DNA of 64,000 nucleotides, taken from assembly GCF_005780165.1 (NCBI RefSeq), contig NZ_VAUV01000004.1:248001-312000 (forward strand), in the 5' to 3' direction. Positions 44,307-53,925 of this stretch are shown piece by piece. The stretch's first letter is position 1. Every line of letters begins with the position of its first letter. The translations under genes were made by a program, and so were the position numbers. Below the pieces are notes generated by a model. It did no database searches. It was not told the DNA's origin and was given only the letters and a program-made list of their open reading frames with translations. The stretch is from Phragmitibacter flavus (lineage in GTDB: Bacteria; Verrucomicrobiota; Verrucomicrobiia; Verrucomicrobiales; Verrucomicrobiaceae).

Positions 44307-45734
44307 ATGACGTTCCGCTTCCGCCTGTCTTCCATCACCATGCCCCGTTGGGAGGCGATCCTCACCCGCTGCCTGCTCGCCTGGTTGTTGTGGAATGCGC
44401 TGCCCTACGCCATTCCGCCATGGACCAGTCAGCCGCATCCCACCGGTCTCGGCCACTTTTTCGACTTCACCTGGCTGTCCACCCCCGCCAACTACGAACT
44501 GGCAAATCTTGTCTCCCGCTCCGGCATCATCCTTTTCGCCCTCGGGGTGCTGCCCGTGTTTGGCCTTTGCGGCTTTCTCGTCCTCGACATCTCGCTTCAC
44601 AGCCTCGCTTCATCCCAAGGCTTTCAAGGACACGGTGCCCAAGTCAACGGCCTGCTCGCCCTCGGCCTGCTCGGCGGATACCTCTGGCACGCCGCCCAAC
44701 GCTGGAAAGTCTGGAACCCGCTGCACCAGCCCCTGCTCTTCGACGCCGGAAGCGCCGCCGCCTCCGCCCTGCAAGGCGCACGGATCATGCTCGCCGCCAC
44801 CTATGTGGTCTCCGGATTGAGCAAAGTCACCAAAGGCGGGATCGACTGGCCCCTGCGCGGCGATTCCTTCGTCTTGCAAATCCTCAAGGCACAGGATGAA
44901 ATGCGCGCCACCCACATCCACACCGAACTTACTTCTTCAGCCGTGGCATTCGGTGAATTCCTCGCGGCCCATCCCGCCCTAGCCAGCCTCATGCTCTGCG
45001 GGGCCCTCGCTCTCGAACTCGGCGCCTTTCTCGCCCTGCTCGGACGCCGCTGGGCACTCGCCATCGGCATCGGCCTTCTTGTTTTTCACAAAAGCAACCA
45101 CTGGCTCATGGGCCTCCCCTTCAAAGCCAATCAATGGGCTCTCTGGTTCCTTTTCATCATGCCCCTCCACTGGCTGGTGCAGATCCCCAAATCGCTCTAT
45201 TATAAAAACAAAACCATCAGCGACCAGCACGCACCTTCCTTACTTCCCATTTGGAAGCGACTCGCCAAACATCCCGTCACCATCGCCCTTTTACTTGCCT
45301 TTTTCCTGCTCTGGCGTGGCGACTGGTATCCGTTCTCCAACTTTCCCATGTATTCAAGCCTCAAAGCCTCCACCAACTCGCTGCTGGCAACGGATCTGAA
45401 TGGCAACCTCATCCCTTTCCAATCCCTCGGAACCAATGCCCCCACCGTCAAAAAAATGCTGCGCACCGAGCTCAAACTGCGGCGCGACGCCGGCGAATTC
45501 AAAAGTTACGACGACGTGCAGCCCGGCACCTACCGCGCCGCCATCGAAAAAGTCGTCGCCGCCATGATGGCCGTCCCCGGCAGTGAGTTCCAATCCCATC
45601 AAGCTTTCCGCATCGTCCGAAAAGACTATGTCGCCAAGGATGGCGAGGTCATCATCAACTCCCAGATCCTCGGCGAATTCCCGGCCGTCACCACTCCTCC
45701 CCCGCCCCAGGCCCCTGCTGCGGCACTGCCATGA
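44307..45734 (+). CDS. Multi-pass membrane protein, HTTM/DoxX-like
   Basis: The 475-residue protein has about eight hydrophobic helices and a soluble C-terminal part of about 120 residues. ATYVVSGLSKVTKGGIDWPL and LALELGAFLALLGRRWAL resemble the (G.SK....G..W..G) pattern of HTTM and vitamin K carboxylase-like membrane proteins. The match is from memory and partial. The C-terminus is rich in Pro/Ala. Its stop overlaps the start of the helicase gene by ATGA, so the two are translationally coupled, but the link between them is unclear. Confidence 0.5.
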   Translation: MTFRFRLSSITMPRWEAILTRCLLAWLLWNALPYAIPPWTSQPHPTGLGHFFDFTWLSTPANYELANLVSRSGIILFALGVLPVFGLCGFLVLDISLHSLASSQGFQGHGAQVNGLLALGLLGGYLWHAAQRWKVWNPLHQPLLFDAGSAAASALQGARIMLAATYVVSGLSKVTKGGIDWPLRGDSFVLQILKAQDEMRATHIHTELTSSAVAFGEFLAAHPALASLMLCGALALELGAFLALLGRRWALAIGIGLLVFHKSNHWLMGLPFKANQWALWFLFIMPLHWLVQIPKSLYYKNKTISDQHAPSLLPIWKRLAKHPVTIALLLAFFLLWRGDWYPFSNFPMYSSLKASTNSLLATDLNGNLIPFQSLGTNAPTVKKMLRTELKLRRDAGEFKSYDDVQPGTYRAAIEKVVAAMMAVPGSEFQSHQAFRIVRKDYVAKDGEVIINSQILGEFPAVTTPPPPQAPAAALP

Positions 45735-47749
45735 TCCAGTTCGCCTCCGACACCGACAGCCCACCTGACCGACCCAGCCTCGCCGCACGCATGGCCGAGG
45801 CATTCTCAGCAGACGGACTCTTCTCTGCCTCGCCGGACTTCGAATTCCGTCCGCAGCAACAACGCATGGCCAAAATCATCGGCAAAGCCCTCGAAAAATC
45901 CAAACCCGTCGTCATCGAAGCCGCCACCGGCGTCGGCAAGTCGCTCGCCTATCTGCTTCCCTCCATCATCCACGCCTTGGAGCACCACAAAAAGGCCATC
46001 ATCAGCACCCACACCATCAACCTCCAGGAGCAGCTCCTCCACAAAGACCTTCCCATCCTCGCCAAGCTGCTCGACGGCAAACCCTTTCGCGCCGAACTGC
46101 TCAAAGGACGCGGCAACTACCTCTGCCCCCAGCGACTCGAACGCGCCTTCCAGGGCACACCCGACCTCTTCACCACCGCTGAACAGGCCGATCTCAAACG
46201 CATCTGGGAATGGAGTCAAACCACCAAGGACGGCACCCTCAGCGACCTCGACTTCAGCCCCAGCCCCAAAGTCTGGAGCCAGTGCTGCTCCGAAGCCCAT
46301 CTCTGCACCCCCCGGCGCTGTGGTCAATCCCGCTGCTTCTACCAGGCCGCCCGCAAACGCCTCATCGAAGCTGACGTCATCGTTCTTAACCACACGCTGT
46401 TCTTCTCCCTCCTCTCCTCCTCCGAAGATCTGCTCCCCGAAGACGCCAACTTCCTCCTGCCCAACGACTTCCTCATCGTCGACGAAGCCCACACGATTGA
46501 AAACGTTGCCGCCCGGGCCTTTGGACTCCACCTCTCCGAATCCCAGCTGCGCTTCGAACTCCAGCGACTCTTCAATCCCCGCACCCGCAAAGGTTATTTC
46601 CCCCACCAAGGAGACGGACCCGGTGCCCTCGCCGTGCGTGATGCACTCGACGCCTCAGAAAACTTCTTCGGTGCCCTCCAGGCCAGCTCGCACTTTCCGC
46701 ACCCCTTCTCCCGCGAGTTTCGCGTGCGCGAGCCTAATCTCATCGAAGACACCCTCTCCGTTCCCCTCGACCGCGTCATCAACCACGCCAAACATGCGGG
46801 CGATGCCGCCAAAAACGAAGCCACCCGGCTCGAACTCCACGATCTCGCCCGCCGCCTCGCCGCCGCCAAAGGCACCGTCACCACGTTTCTCGACCAAAGC
46901 GAAGAGGAAGAACACGTCTACTGGACAGAACGCCACCAAGGCAGCGAGTTTTCCAACGTCAGCATGCACAGCGCCCCCATCGACGTCAGTCCCCAGTTAA
47001 AAAACCTTTTTTTCCGTGGCGACCGGCCCTGCATCCTCACCAGCGCCACCCTCGGCACCGGCGAGAAAGAAGACCTCAGCTACTTCCGCAATCGCGTCGG
47101 CGCCGAACGCACCGTTGCCGTGAAAATCGACAGCCCCTTCGATTTCGCCAAGCAGATGCGCCTCTACCTCGCCAAAAACATCCCGCCCCCTGGCACCAAG
47201 GAACACGAAGCCGCCCTGCCCGAATGGATTGAGCACTTCCTGCACATGTCCCAAGGTCGCGCCTTCGTTCTTTTCACCAGCAACGCCCAGATGACCCGCA
47301 TCGCGGAAGAAATCGAACCCTTCTGCACCAAACAAGGCTGGCAGCTCCTCGTTCAGGGCCGCGGCCTCCCCCGCCATCAGCTCCTCGCCGAATTCCGACG
47401 CGACACCCACAGCGTCCTGTTCGGCACCGAAAGCTTCTGGACCGGCGTCGACGTCCCCGGCGAAGCCCTCAGCAACGTGATCATCACCAAACTCCCCTTC
47501 GCCGTCCCCGACCATCCCCTCACCGCCGCCCGCATGGAACACATCGAGGACTCCGGCGGCAATGCCTTTGCCCAATACTCGGTTCCCGAAGCCATCCTCA
47601 AGCTCCGTCAAGGAGTGGGTCGACTCATCCGCAGCAACAAGGATCAAGGCATCTGCGCCATTCTCGACAACCGCATTCTTACCAAGCCTTATGGCCGCAC
47701 CTTTCTCGCCGCCATGCCAAACTGTCCAGTCGAAGTCGTTATATTGTAA
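45731..47749 (+). CDS. dinG: DinG-family ATP-dependent DNA helicase
   Basis: The 672-residue XPD-like superfamily 2 helicase has Walker A EAATGVGKSLAYLLP, DEAH at residues about 250 (IVDEAHTIENVAA), and the C-terminal motifs VLFTSNAQ, FGTESFWTGVDVPGEAL and LRQGVGRLIRS. Between them are the clustered cysteines LCPQR and CCSEAHLCTPRRCGQSRC, the usual site of a 4Fe-4S cluster. It unwinds DNA with a 5' overhang and resolves R-loops and other structures. It overlaps the membrane protein gene by four bases. Confidence 0.94.
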   Translation: MIQFASDTDSPPDRPSLAARMAEAFSADGLFSASPDFEFRPQQQRMAKIIGKALEKSKPVVIEAATGVGKSLAYLLPSIIHALEHHKKAIISTHTINLQEQLLHKDLPILAKLLDGKPFRAELLKGRGNYLCPQRLERAFQGTPDLFTTAEQADLKRIWEWSQTTKDGTLSDLDFSPSPKVWSQCCSEAHLCTPRRCGQSRCFYQAARKRLIEADVIVLNHTLFFSLLSSSEDLLPEDANFLLPNDFLIVDEAHTIENVAARAFGLHLSESQLRFELQRLFNPRTRKGYFPHQGDGPGALAVRDALDASENFFGALQASSHFPHPFSREFRVREPNLIEDTLSVPLDRVINHAKHAGDAAKNEATRLELHDLARRLAAAKGTVTTFLDQSEEEEHVYWTERHQGSEFSNVSMHSAPIDVSPQLKNLFFRGDRPCILTSATLGTGEKEDLSYFRNRVGAERTVAVKIDSPFDFAKQMRLYLAKNIPPPGTKEHEAALPEWIEHFLHMSQGRAFVLFTSNAQMTRIAEEIEPFCTKQGWQLLVQGRGLPRHQLLAEFRRDTHSVLFGTESFWTGVDVPGEALSNVIITKLPFAVPDHPLTAARMEHIEDSGGNAFAQYSVPEAILKLRQGVGRLIRSNKDQGICAILDNRILTKPYGRTFLAAMPNCPVEVVIL

Positions 47750-47838
47750 ATATTTCCCGCCAAAAAACCATTAGCCTCATTGCTATAAGTTGAATCAAAA
47801 ATTAACTCGACGACATTCGGGGCCTCACTCCTCCTTCG

Positions 47839-48891
47839 ATGAAACCGTCGCTGTTTTCCGCCATCACTCTTGCTGCGGCGTTTTCCGCTCCGGCCTGTTT
47901 CGGTTTCACTATTGAACTCGATTACAGCCTCACCGACACCACCAGCGGCTTTTTCAGCAATGCCGCTGCAAAAGCTGCGGTCGATGCCGCCGCAGCCGAC
48001 ATCAGCGCCCTTCTCGCCCCGACCCTCCTCACCGCCATTTCCCCTGCCGGCACTCCCAACGTCGACAACATCACCGGAACTGCCGGGGGGTCATCAGCGA
48101 CCGCCAACTGGTCATACGACTTCACGGATCCCGATCTCGGCGGCACCGTCACCATCGCCAGTCCCTCCCTCGCCGCCAACACCATTCGCATCTACGTCGG
48201 TGCCCAACCCCTTTCCGGCACCACCCTTGGCATGGGAGGCCCAAGCGGGGCAGGCATCGGCTTGTCGGCCTCCATATCGGGGGGCACTTTTGGGACTGCC
48301 GTCGACAATATGGAGACCCTCTCCAACACCTACATGGGTCGCGGTGCCGGGCCCACCATCGGAAGCCTGTCCGGCAGCATCGGCAGCGAATCATACACCC
48401 TTTCCTACGGCATGGCCATCGGCCAGTTGTGGTTCGACAACGATGGCAGCACCACTTGGAATTTCGACCACACCGCCACCACCTTCACTGGATCCGACCT
48501 CTACAGCGTCGCCCTTCATGAAATCCTTCACGCCATCGGCTTTGGTGAGTCCGAGACCTGGGAAGAGAATGTCATCGGAAACGAATGGCAGGGAGTCACC
48601 GTCTCCGGCATCCTGGGTGGCTCCACGGCAATCATCGACGGCAGCGGATCGCATTTGATTGAAAACCTCATGAGTTGGACCCTGGGCATCGGGGCGGGTG
48701 CCCCATCAACCTCAACCCTGCAGGAGGTGGTTATGGACCCTACCCTCACCCAGGGAACCCGCAAATACCTTACCCTGCTGGACGCCGCCATTCTTACCGA
48801 CTTGGGTTATGCGACAGTCATTCCCGAACCCTCCCGTGCGCTGCTTCTTCTGTTCGGTTTTGCCCTTCTGCACACCCGCCGCCGCCGCTGA
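47839..48891 (+). CDS. PEP-CTERM zinc metalloprotease (metzincin-like)
   Basis: The 350-residue protein has a signal peptide (MKPSLFSAITLAAAFSAPAC). It has a zinc site HEILHAIGFGE at residues 227-237, which gives two His, the catalytic Glu228, and Glu at the third-ligand position where His or Asp is usual. MSWTLG (residues about 280) is placed like a Met-turn. The tail VIPEPSRALLLLFGFALLHT plus RRRR is a PEP-CTERM sorting signal. A secreted, sorted protease fits a role in processing surface or matrix proteins. Self-made inference; no substrate is shown. Confidence 0.85.
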   Translation: MKPSLFSAITLAAAFSAPACFGFTIELDYSLTDTTSGFFSNAAAKAAVDAAAADISALLAPTLLTAISPAGTPNVDNITGTAGGSSATANWSYDFTDPDLGGTVTIASPSLAANTIRIYVGAQPLSGTTLGMGGPSGAGIGLSASISGGTFGTAVDNMETLSNTYMGRGAGPTIGSLSGSIGSESYTLSYGMAIGQLWFDNDGSTTWNFDHTATTFTGSDLYSVALHEILHAIGFGESETWEENVIGNEWQGVTVSGILGGSTAIIDGSGSHLIENLMSWTLGIGAGAPSTSTLQEVVMDPTLTQGTRKYLTLLDAAILTDLGYATVIPEPSRALLLLFGFALLHTRRRR

Positions 48892-48949
48892 GCGTGTCTC
48901 GTCACATAGGCCTTGAGGTAAAACTTCGCGATCCGTCTTTCCGGCCGAA

Positions 48950-50827
48950 CTAAAGTTCCAGCTGAATCCCAAGCTCGATCACCTGTCTCGAAGGCAGCTC
49001 AAAATAACCCGTTGCCGGTCTCGCCATGCGCGACAGCAACACAAACACTTTCTTCCGCCAACGCGCCATCGCCCCGCGCCCATCCGTCAGCAACAACTCG
49101 CGACTCTGGTAATAACTCACCCCACCGCGCTTGGTGATCTTTCGTTCCTGAAACACCGCAGACAGATCGCGCATCACGTTCGGCGATTCCGCGAAGCCAT
49201 AGTTGAGGATCACCCGGAAGAACGACCCATGCAGTTCCACAATTTCCGTTCGTCGTTCCGCCGGAATGTAGGGTTCCTCAGCAAACTTCACGGTCAACAG
49301 CACTGCCGTGTCATGCAACACCTTGTTGTGCTTGAGATGATGCAACAACACCAGCGGCAACCCCTCGGCTGACGACGACAAAAACACCCCGATCCCCGCC
49401 ACTCTTACGATACGGTCCGCCTTCAACTCGTCCACCACGTGCGACACCGGCACCAAGGCCCGCAGCACCCGCTTCATCAAAATGGCCCGTCCATCCCGCC
49501 ACGTTTTCATGATCACCACCAACACCAGTGTGATCACCAGCGGGATCCACGCCCCATGCAGCAGCTTGGTCAAGCTCCCTGCCAGATACCCCAATTCCAA
49601 CGTCAAAAACAGCGCCACCGGCAGCGCCGCCTTCCAAATTGGCCACAACCACAGCTTGCGCATGATCATGAACAGCAGCCCGCTCGTCAACACCATCACC
49701 GATGACACCGAAAGCCCGTAAGCTGCCGCCAGTGCCGACGACTTCTGAAACACCGCCACCAACGCCAGACAGGCTACCAGCAGCAGGAAATTCACCTGCG
49801 GCATGTAAATCTGTCCACGCACATCCGACGAGGTATGCACAATTTTCAACCTCGGCACAAACCCCAGCTGCACCGCCTGCTGCGTCAGCGAAAACACCCC
49901 AGTGATCATCGCCTGAGAAGCAATCGCCGTCGCCATCGTCGCCAGTAACACCAGCGGGATCGTCATCGACTCCGGTGCCAGCCGGAAAAACGGATGCTCA
50001 ATCGCCGAAGCATCATGCAGGAGCAGCGCGCCTTGGCCCAGATAGTTCAACATCAACGCCGGATAGGCCGCAAAAAACCACGACCGGTTCATCGCCCTCC
50101 GCCCAAAATGACCAATGTCCGCAAACAATGCCTCACACCCCGTTACCGCCAGCAACACCGTCCCCATCACATGCAGCGCCTCGCCCCGTTCATAGATCAA
50201 ATAGCTGACCCCATAATGCGGCGAAAACGCCCGCAATACATCTGGATGCTCCGCCACATGCACCACTCCCAAAGTGGCCAGCGTCGCAAACCACACCATC
50301 ATGATCGGCCCGAAACTCACTCCAATTTTCGCGGTGCCAAACTTCTGCACCCAAAAAATCCCGATGATGATCACCGACGCCATCGCCGGAATCGCCCAAT
50401 CCGGAAAATCCACCTTCAACTGCTCCAACCCCTCCACCGCCGACAATACCGAGATCGCCGGCGTGATCATCCCATCCCCATACATCATCGCCGCCGCCAC
50501 CAGCACAATCATCCCCAAAATCGACACCGCCTTCCGATCCAACCCCACCTTTGACTGACGCAACAGCCCATACAACGCAAAAGTTCCGCCCTCCCCGTGA
50601 AAATCTGCCCGCGTTAAAATCAGCAGATACTTTACCGTAACGATCACCGTCAACGACCAGATCATCAACGAAACCGGCCCCAGCACCGTCAGCTCATTCC
50701 CCGGCTCAAACCGACCGTGCGCCAGACACTCCCGCAACGCATACAGCGGACTTGTGCCAATGTCCCCATACACCACACCGAGCGCAAGAAGCGCCATCGT
50801 CCAATTGGAAGCTTTGGGGTTAGACAT
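48950..50827 (-). CDS. kup: KUP-family potassium uptake protein
   Basis: The 625-residue membrane protein starts MSNPKASNWTMALLALGVVY and has the family signature GDIGTSPLYALREC. Twelve helices follow, including GEGGTFALYGLLRQ and MMYGDGMITPAISVLSAVEG, and a soluble C-terminal domain of about 170 residues. It brings in K+ with protons. The start is at 50827, since MSNPK precedes the first helix directly. It follows the VOC gene on the same strand with a strong hairpin between. Confidence 0.95.
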   Translation of the reverse strand: MSNPKASNWTMALLALGVVYGDIGTSPLYALRECLAHGRFEPGNELTVLGPVSLMIWSLTVIVTVKYLLILTRADFHGEGGTFALYGLLRQSKVGLDRKAVSILGMIVLVAAAMMYGDGMITPAISVLSAVEGLEQLKVDFPDWAIPAMASVIIIGIFWVQKFGTAKIGVSFGPIMMVWFATLATLGVVHVAEHPDVLRAFSPHYGVSYLIYERGEALHVMGTVLLAVTGCEALFADIGHFGRRAMNRSWFFAAYPALMLNYLGQGALLLHDASAIEHPFFRLAPESMTIPLVLLATMATAIASQAMITGVFSLTQQAVQLGFVPRLKIVHTSSDVRGQIYMPQVNFLLLVACLALVAVFQKSSALAAAYGLSVSSVMVLTSGLLFMIMRKLWLWPIWKAALPVALFLTLELGYLAGSLTKLLHGAWIPLVITLVLVVIMKTWRDGRAILMKRVLRALVPVSHVVDELKADRIVRVAGIGVFLSSSAEGLPLVLLHHLKHNKVLHDTAVLLTVKFAEEPYIPAERRTEIVELHGSFFRVILNYGFAESPNVMRDLSAVFQERKITKRGGVSYYQSRELLLTDGRGAMARWRKKVFVLLSRMARPATGYFELPSRQVIELGIQLEL

Positions 50828-50925
50828 CAGACCGCACCGCAATGGTGAGGCGCGCCATGTATGCCCTGACTACGCCAATTGGCAAGCGAATCCACATCGC
50901 GGCCACAATCTCCATTCTTCCTTCC

Positions 50926-50952
50926 CCGGGAGAAAGGCACCCTTTCTCCCGG
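50926..50952. terminator. Strong hairpin between VOC and kup genes
   Basis: CCGGGAGAAAGG-CAC-CCTTTCTCCCGG is a perfect 12-bp inverted repeat with a 3-base loop. It lies after the stop of the VOC gene and before the start of kup, both on the minus strand. It may terminate the first transcript. It lacks a clear T-run, so an interspersed hairpin repeat is possible. Confidence 0.6.
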
Positions 50953-50974
50953 TCAGTTGACGCCGTTTATCAAA

Positions 50975-51346
50975 TTAAACCATGCTGTGCAGTCCCACCA
51001 CATTGCCCTCCGTATCTTCAAAAATCCCGATGAAGCCATGTGGCGCAATGTCCATGCGACCTCGAATCACCTTGCCCCCTGCCGCCGTGATGCGCTCCAG
51101 CACGGCGTCCAGTTCGCCTTCCACATTCAGATAAATGATCGTGCCACCTGGACCCGGTTTGCATCCCTCCATCAGCGTGATCGCCCCACCGACTCCCTTG
51201 TCCTGCTCATACGCAAAAATGCCCATTCGGCAACCCTCCATCTCGGCAGGCGTCAACGACTCCGCCAGGATCGTCTCGTAAAAAGCCTTGGCGCGTTCAA
51301 AGTCGGCCACGTAAATTTCAAACCAGTTCAGTGCGTTGTTTTTCAT
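50975..51346 (-). CDS. VOC superfamily protein (glyoxalase-like)
   Basis: The 123-residue protein starts MKNNALNWFEIYVADFERAK. It has the paired beta-alpha-beta-beta-beta modules of vicinal oxygen chelate proteins (AFYETILAESL, GTIIYLNVEGELDAVLERI, HGFIGIFEDTEGNVVGLHS). Single-domain VOC proteins bind a metal at the dimer interface and include glyoxalases, dioxygenases and antibiotic resistance proteins. The substrate is unknown. It is likely controlled by the WYL regulator encoded just upstream on the same strand. Confidence 0.85.
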   Translation of the reverse strand: MKNNALNWFEIYVADFERAKAFYETILAESLTPAEMEGCRMGIFAYEQDKGVGGAITLMEGCKPGPGGTIIYLNVEGELDAVLERITAAGGKVIRGRMDIAPHGFIGIFEDTEGNVVGLHSMV

Positions 51347-51444
51347 AAGATTGAATAAGGATGTGTTTTGTTGTTTAAAGCCGCCGCGAAGAATGAACTC
51401 GCTGGCATGTCCCCATCCAACCACCCCCTGCTGACAACCCTATG

Positions 51445-52425
51445 TCAGGAGTGAATCAAAATTTTTTCATCCACCGGCTCGTGCCCCTCCGCCATCGATT
51501 GCGCAACCTCGCGCACCGACTCCCGCAAACCCAGCGGCCCCACCACCTCCATCCCCCTTCCAAAACTCAGCAGCCACCCCACCGTCCACTCCAGCGAATA
51601 CGTCAGCATCTCCACCTGAACCCTTCCTCCGCGAATCTCCACCACCTGCAACGGCGTCCCCGGCATCTCCCGATACACGCGGTCCATCACCTGACGCTCA
51701 AAAACCACCGTCACCGGCAACGTATCCAAACCCTCCAGCACACTCTTCAGGAACTCCTTCAGCGAAAACTCCTCATGTCCCGCAAAACACTGCGGCATTA
51801 CCTCCCAGCCCACCATCCGGTCCAGCCGGAAATCCCGAAAATCCTTCCGTAGCCGGCAAAACGCCACCAGATGCCAGTGATGGCCATAAAACGTCAACCC
51901 CAGCGGCTCCACCGTCCTTGAACTGATCTCCCCACGTCCTCCTGCGTCATACCTCAGCTCCACTTCCTGCCGCCGCACCACCGCCTGCTGCAACGGCATC
52001 AACGCACGATGCTCATCTTCCCGCCGCTGCGACCGCGCTCCCTGCCCCACCTGCACCACATGCTTCAGCCGGTTGAGATACTCCCTTCGCTCCCTCGGCA
52101 TCACCGACTTCACCTTTAACAAAGCCGACCGCAAAGCCCCCCTCAACGACTCATCCGCCACCTGCTCCGTCACCTCGCCACTGAGAAACAGCGCCGCCGC
52201 CTCATCCTCCGTAAACATCACCGGCGGCACATGATACCCCTTCATGAGGCTGTATCCCACCCCCGCCTCCGCCACAATCGGCACCCCCGCCTCCCCCAGC
52301 GCCGCCAGATCCCGGTAAACCGTGCGCACACTGATCTCAAAATGCGCCGCCACTTGTTCCGCCGTGATGACCCGCTGCCCTTGCAGCAACAAAATCATCC
52401 CCGTCAGCCGGTCAATGCGGTTCAT
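51445..52425 (-). CDS. WYL-domain transcriptional regulator (YafY/DeoR-like)
   Basis: The 326-residue protein has an N-terminal HTH_11/DeoR-type winged helix (MNRIDRLTGMILLLQGQRVI, EISVRTVYRDLAALGEAGVP). A WYL domain follows, with GLTFYGHHWHLVAFCRLRKD, and a C-terminal WCX part. WYL domains bind nucleotides or other ligands and control regulators of stress and defence genes. It lies about 100 bases upstream of the VOC gene on the same strand, which suggests it controls that gene. The remainder of the region to 52523 has no gene. Confidence 0.9.
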   Translation of the reverse strand: MNRIDRLTGMILLLQGQRVITAEQVAAHFEISVRTVYRDLAALGEAGVPIVAEAGVGYSLMKGYHVPPVMFTEDEAAALFLSGEVTEQVADESLRGALRSALLKVKSVMPRERREYLNRLKHVVQVGQGARSQRREDEHRALMPLQQAVVRRQEVELRYDAGGRGEISSRTVEPLGLTFYGHHWHLVAFCRLRKDFRDFRLDRMVGWEVMPQCFAGHEEFSLKEFLKSVLEGLDTLPVTVVFERQVMDRVYREMPGTPLQVVEIRGGRVQVEMLTYSLEWTVGWLLSFGRGMEVVGPLGLRESVREVAQSMAEGHEPVDEKILIHS

Positions 52426-52523
52426 GTCTCCATCATCCAGCGCCAGGCTTCATTGGCAACTATTTCAGCTGACCCCGCCCTCCGAGCAGTTGCGCAGAAC
52501 ATCAACCCATGGCATGCTTCGTC

Positions 52524-52742
52524 ATGAGCACGCTCACCGCCATTCTGGAACCCGATCCAGACGGAACCCTGCATCTTCCCCTTCCCGAAGACATGCGCTC
52601 TGGAAAAATTAAAATCGTGGCGACTCTCGAAATCGCCGAGCTGCAATCAAAACCATCTCCACTGGGAATGTGGAAAGGAAAGCTGGAACTTCTTCCTGGT
52701 TGGAATGAACCCCTCGAAGATCTTAAAGACTATACCAAGTGA
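52524..52742 (+). CDS. Antitoxin of a VapBC-like pair
   Basis: The 72-residue protein begins MSTLTAILEPDPDGTLHLPL, the beta-rich start of small VapB-type and related antitoxins, and ends in a hydrophilic toxin-binding tail. The last bases (AAGTGA) include the GTG start of the PIN toxin gene, an overlap typical of toxin-antitoxin pairs. A longer frame from 52509 is possible. Its role follows from the neighbour rather than from its own sequence. Confidence 0.75.
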   Translation: MSTLTAILEPDPDGTLHLPLPEDMRSGKIKIVATLEIAELQSKPSPLGMWKGKLELLPGWNEPLEDLKDYTK

Positions 52743-53125
52743 AGCTCCTTCTGGACACCAATGCATTCCTCTGGATGACCTTGGACGCTCCAGAGCTAAC
52801 CGCCCGAGCTCGCCAAACTATCGCTAACCCAGACGCTATTCACTTGATCAGCGTCGCCACCCTCTGGGAAATCGCGATCAAAGACGGATTGGGAAAGCTA
52901 CGTCTTCATTCTCCCCTAGAATTAATGCTCCGCGACATCAGCCCCGCCTATGGCCTTCTGCGACTGCCCATCGAAGACGATCATTTGATCGCCTATCGCA
53001 ACCTGCCGCTTCATCACCGCGACCCATTTGACCGGATCATCATCGCCCAAGCCCTCAGTGAAAACCTCGTAGTGATCAGCAGCGACGCTGCATTTGATGC
53101 CTATGGAATCACGCGGATCTGGTGA
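52739..53125 (+). CDS. vapC: VapC-like PIN-domain toxin
   Basis: The 128-residue PIN-domain RNase begins MKLLLDTNAFLWMTLDAPEL with the first catalytic Asp at 6. It has TLWEIAIKDGLGKL with Glu, RDPFDRIIIAQAL with the Asp pair, and SSDAAFDAYG with the last acidic residue. PIN toxins cleave RNA, often tRNA or rRNA, when not bound by antitoxin. This subtype (LDTNAFLWM.., LPLHHRDPFDR) is the common VapC-type group. GTG at 52739 overlaps the antitoxin stop. Confidence 0.92.
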   Translation: MKLLLDTNAFLWMTLDAPELTARARQTIANPDAIHLISVATLWEIAIKDGLGKLRLHSPLELMLRDISPAYGLLRLPIEDDHLIAYRNLPLHHRDPFDRIIIAQALSENLVVISSDAAFDAYGITRIW

Positions 53126-53143
53126 GCTATCTGAAGGTAAGAT

Positions 53144-53833
53144 CTATCCCTTTCTCTTCGATTTCGGTTTCACCATCCCCCAAACCTTCCAAAGCACCGC
53201 CAGCGCCGCCACACTCCCCGCCACCAGCATCAACCACGGCAAATGATGTTCCACCGTGGTGCTCATCATCGGCTGCTGCTGCATCAACTCACTCAGCTGA
53301 TACCGATACCGCACCTCGTTGCCATGGGCATTGAGCTGCCTGGAATTGGTCGCCACAATCGGACTCGCATACTTGGTGGTGTAATTCACAAAATTGAAAT
53401 CCGGCAACCCGTTTGGCAGCGCCATTCCTCCCCCCAGCTGCCGCTCAATCACCATCCCCTTCTCGGTCTTCTCCTTCGTGAATTTCCCCGCCAGCACCAC
53501 CGCCTGCGGATGCAAGGCCACCGCCTCGTTCCACGCTTCCAGCGAATCAAAACTCAAAACCATCTTCACCACCGGCTGCCGCCCCTGCCTCAACTCATGG
53601 CTCAACAGCCGCACCCCGCTCACCTTGTCGAGATGCTCCTTGATCTTCGCCGCCGTCACCTGCCCTTGGACCTCCGAAAACTTTCCGACCAACGAATCCG
53701 GCAACGTCAAAGTAATCCGCGCCTCACCGGACAAGTTCTCCTTGATCGTCATCTCCTCCTCGTAATCCAAACAGCCGCTCAGCAGCAGCACCGCAGCCAG
53801 CGAACCCAAACATGATTTTAGCGAAAAGGACAT
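53144..53833 (-). CDS. Membrane-anchored lipoprotein, LppM-like
   Basis: The 229-residue protein has a lipoprotein signal with LLLSGC. It has a beta-rich body (EEEMTIKENLSGEARITLTL) similar in pattern to LppM-domain lipoproteins. It ends with a membrane helix (LPWLMLVAGSVAALAVLWKV) and a basic tail (KPKSKRKG) at the C-terminus. It is therefore held at the outer face of the inner membrane from both ends. The start is at 53833, where the signal begins. The function is unknown. It is convergent with the VapC gene. Confidence 0.65.
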   Translation of the reverse strand: MSFSLKSCLGSLAAVLLLSGCLDYEEEMTIKENLSGEARITLTLPDSLVGKFSEVQGQVTAAKIKEHLDKVSGVRLLSHELRQGRQPVVKMVLSFDSLEAWNEAVALHPQAVVLAGKFTKEKTEKGMVIERQLGGGMALPNGLPDFNFVNYTTKYASPIVATNSRQLNAHGNEVRYRYQLSELMQQQPMMSTTVEHHLPWLMLVAGSVAALAVLWKVWGMVKPKSKRKG

Positions 53834-53925
53834 CGCCAATGGAAAAGCCGGAAACTTCGCACTTGGCAAGCCACAAATTCAGCGGACATGCGTAGAAAAT
53901 CAGACAGTCCCGTCACTTTCCGCTC

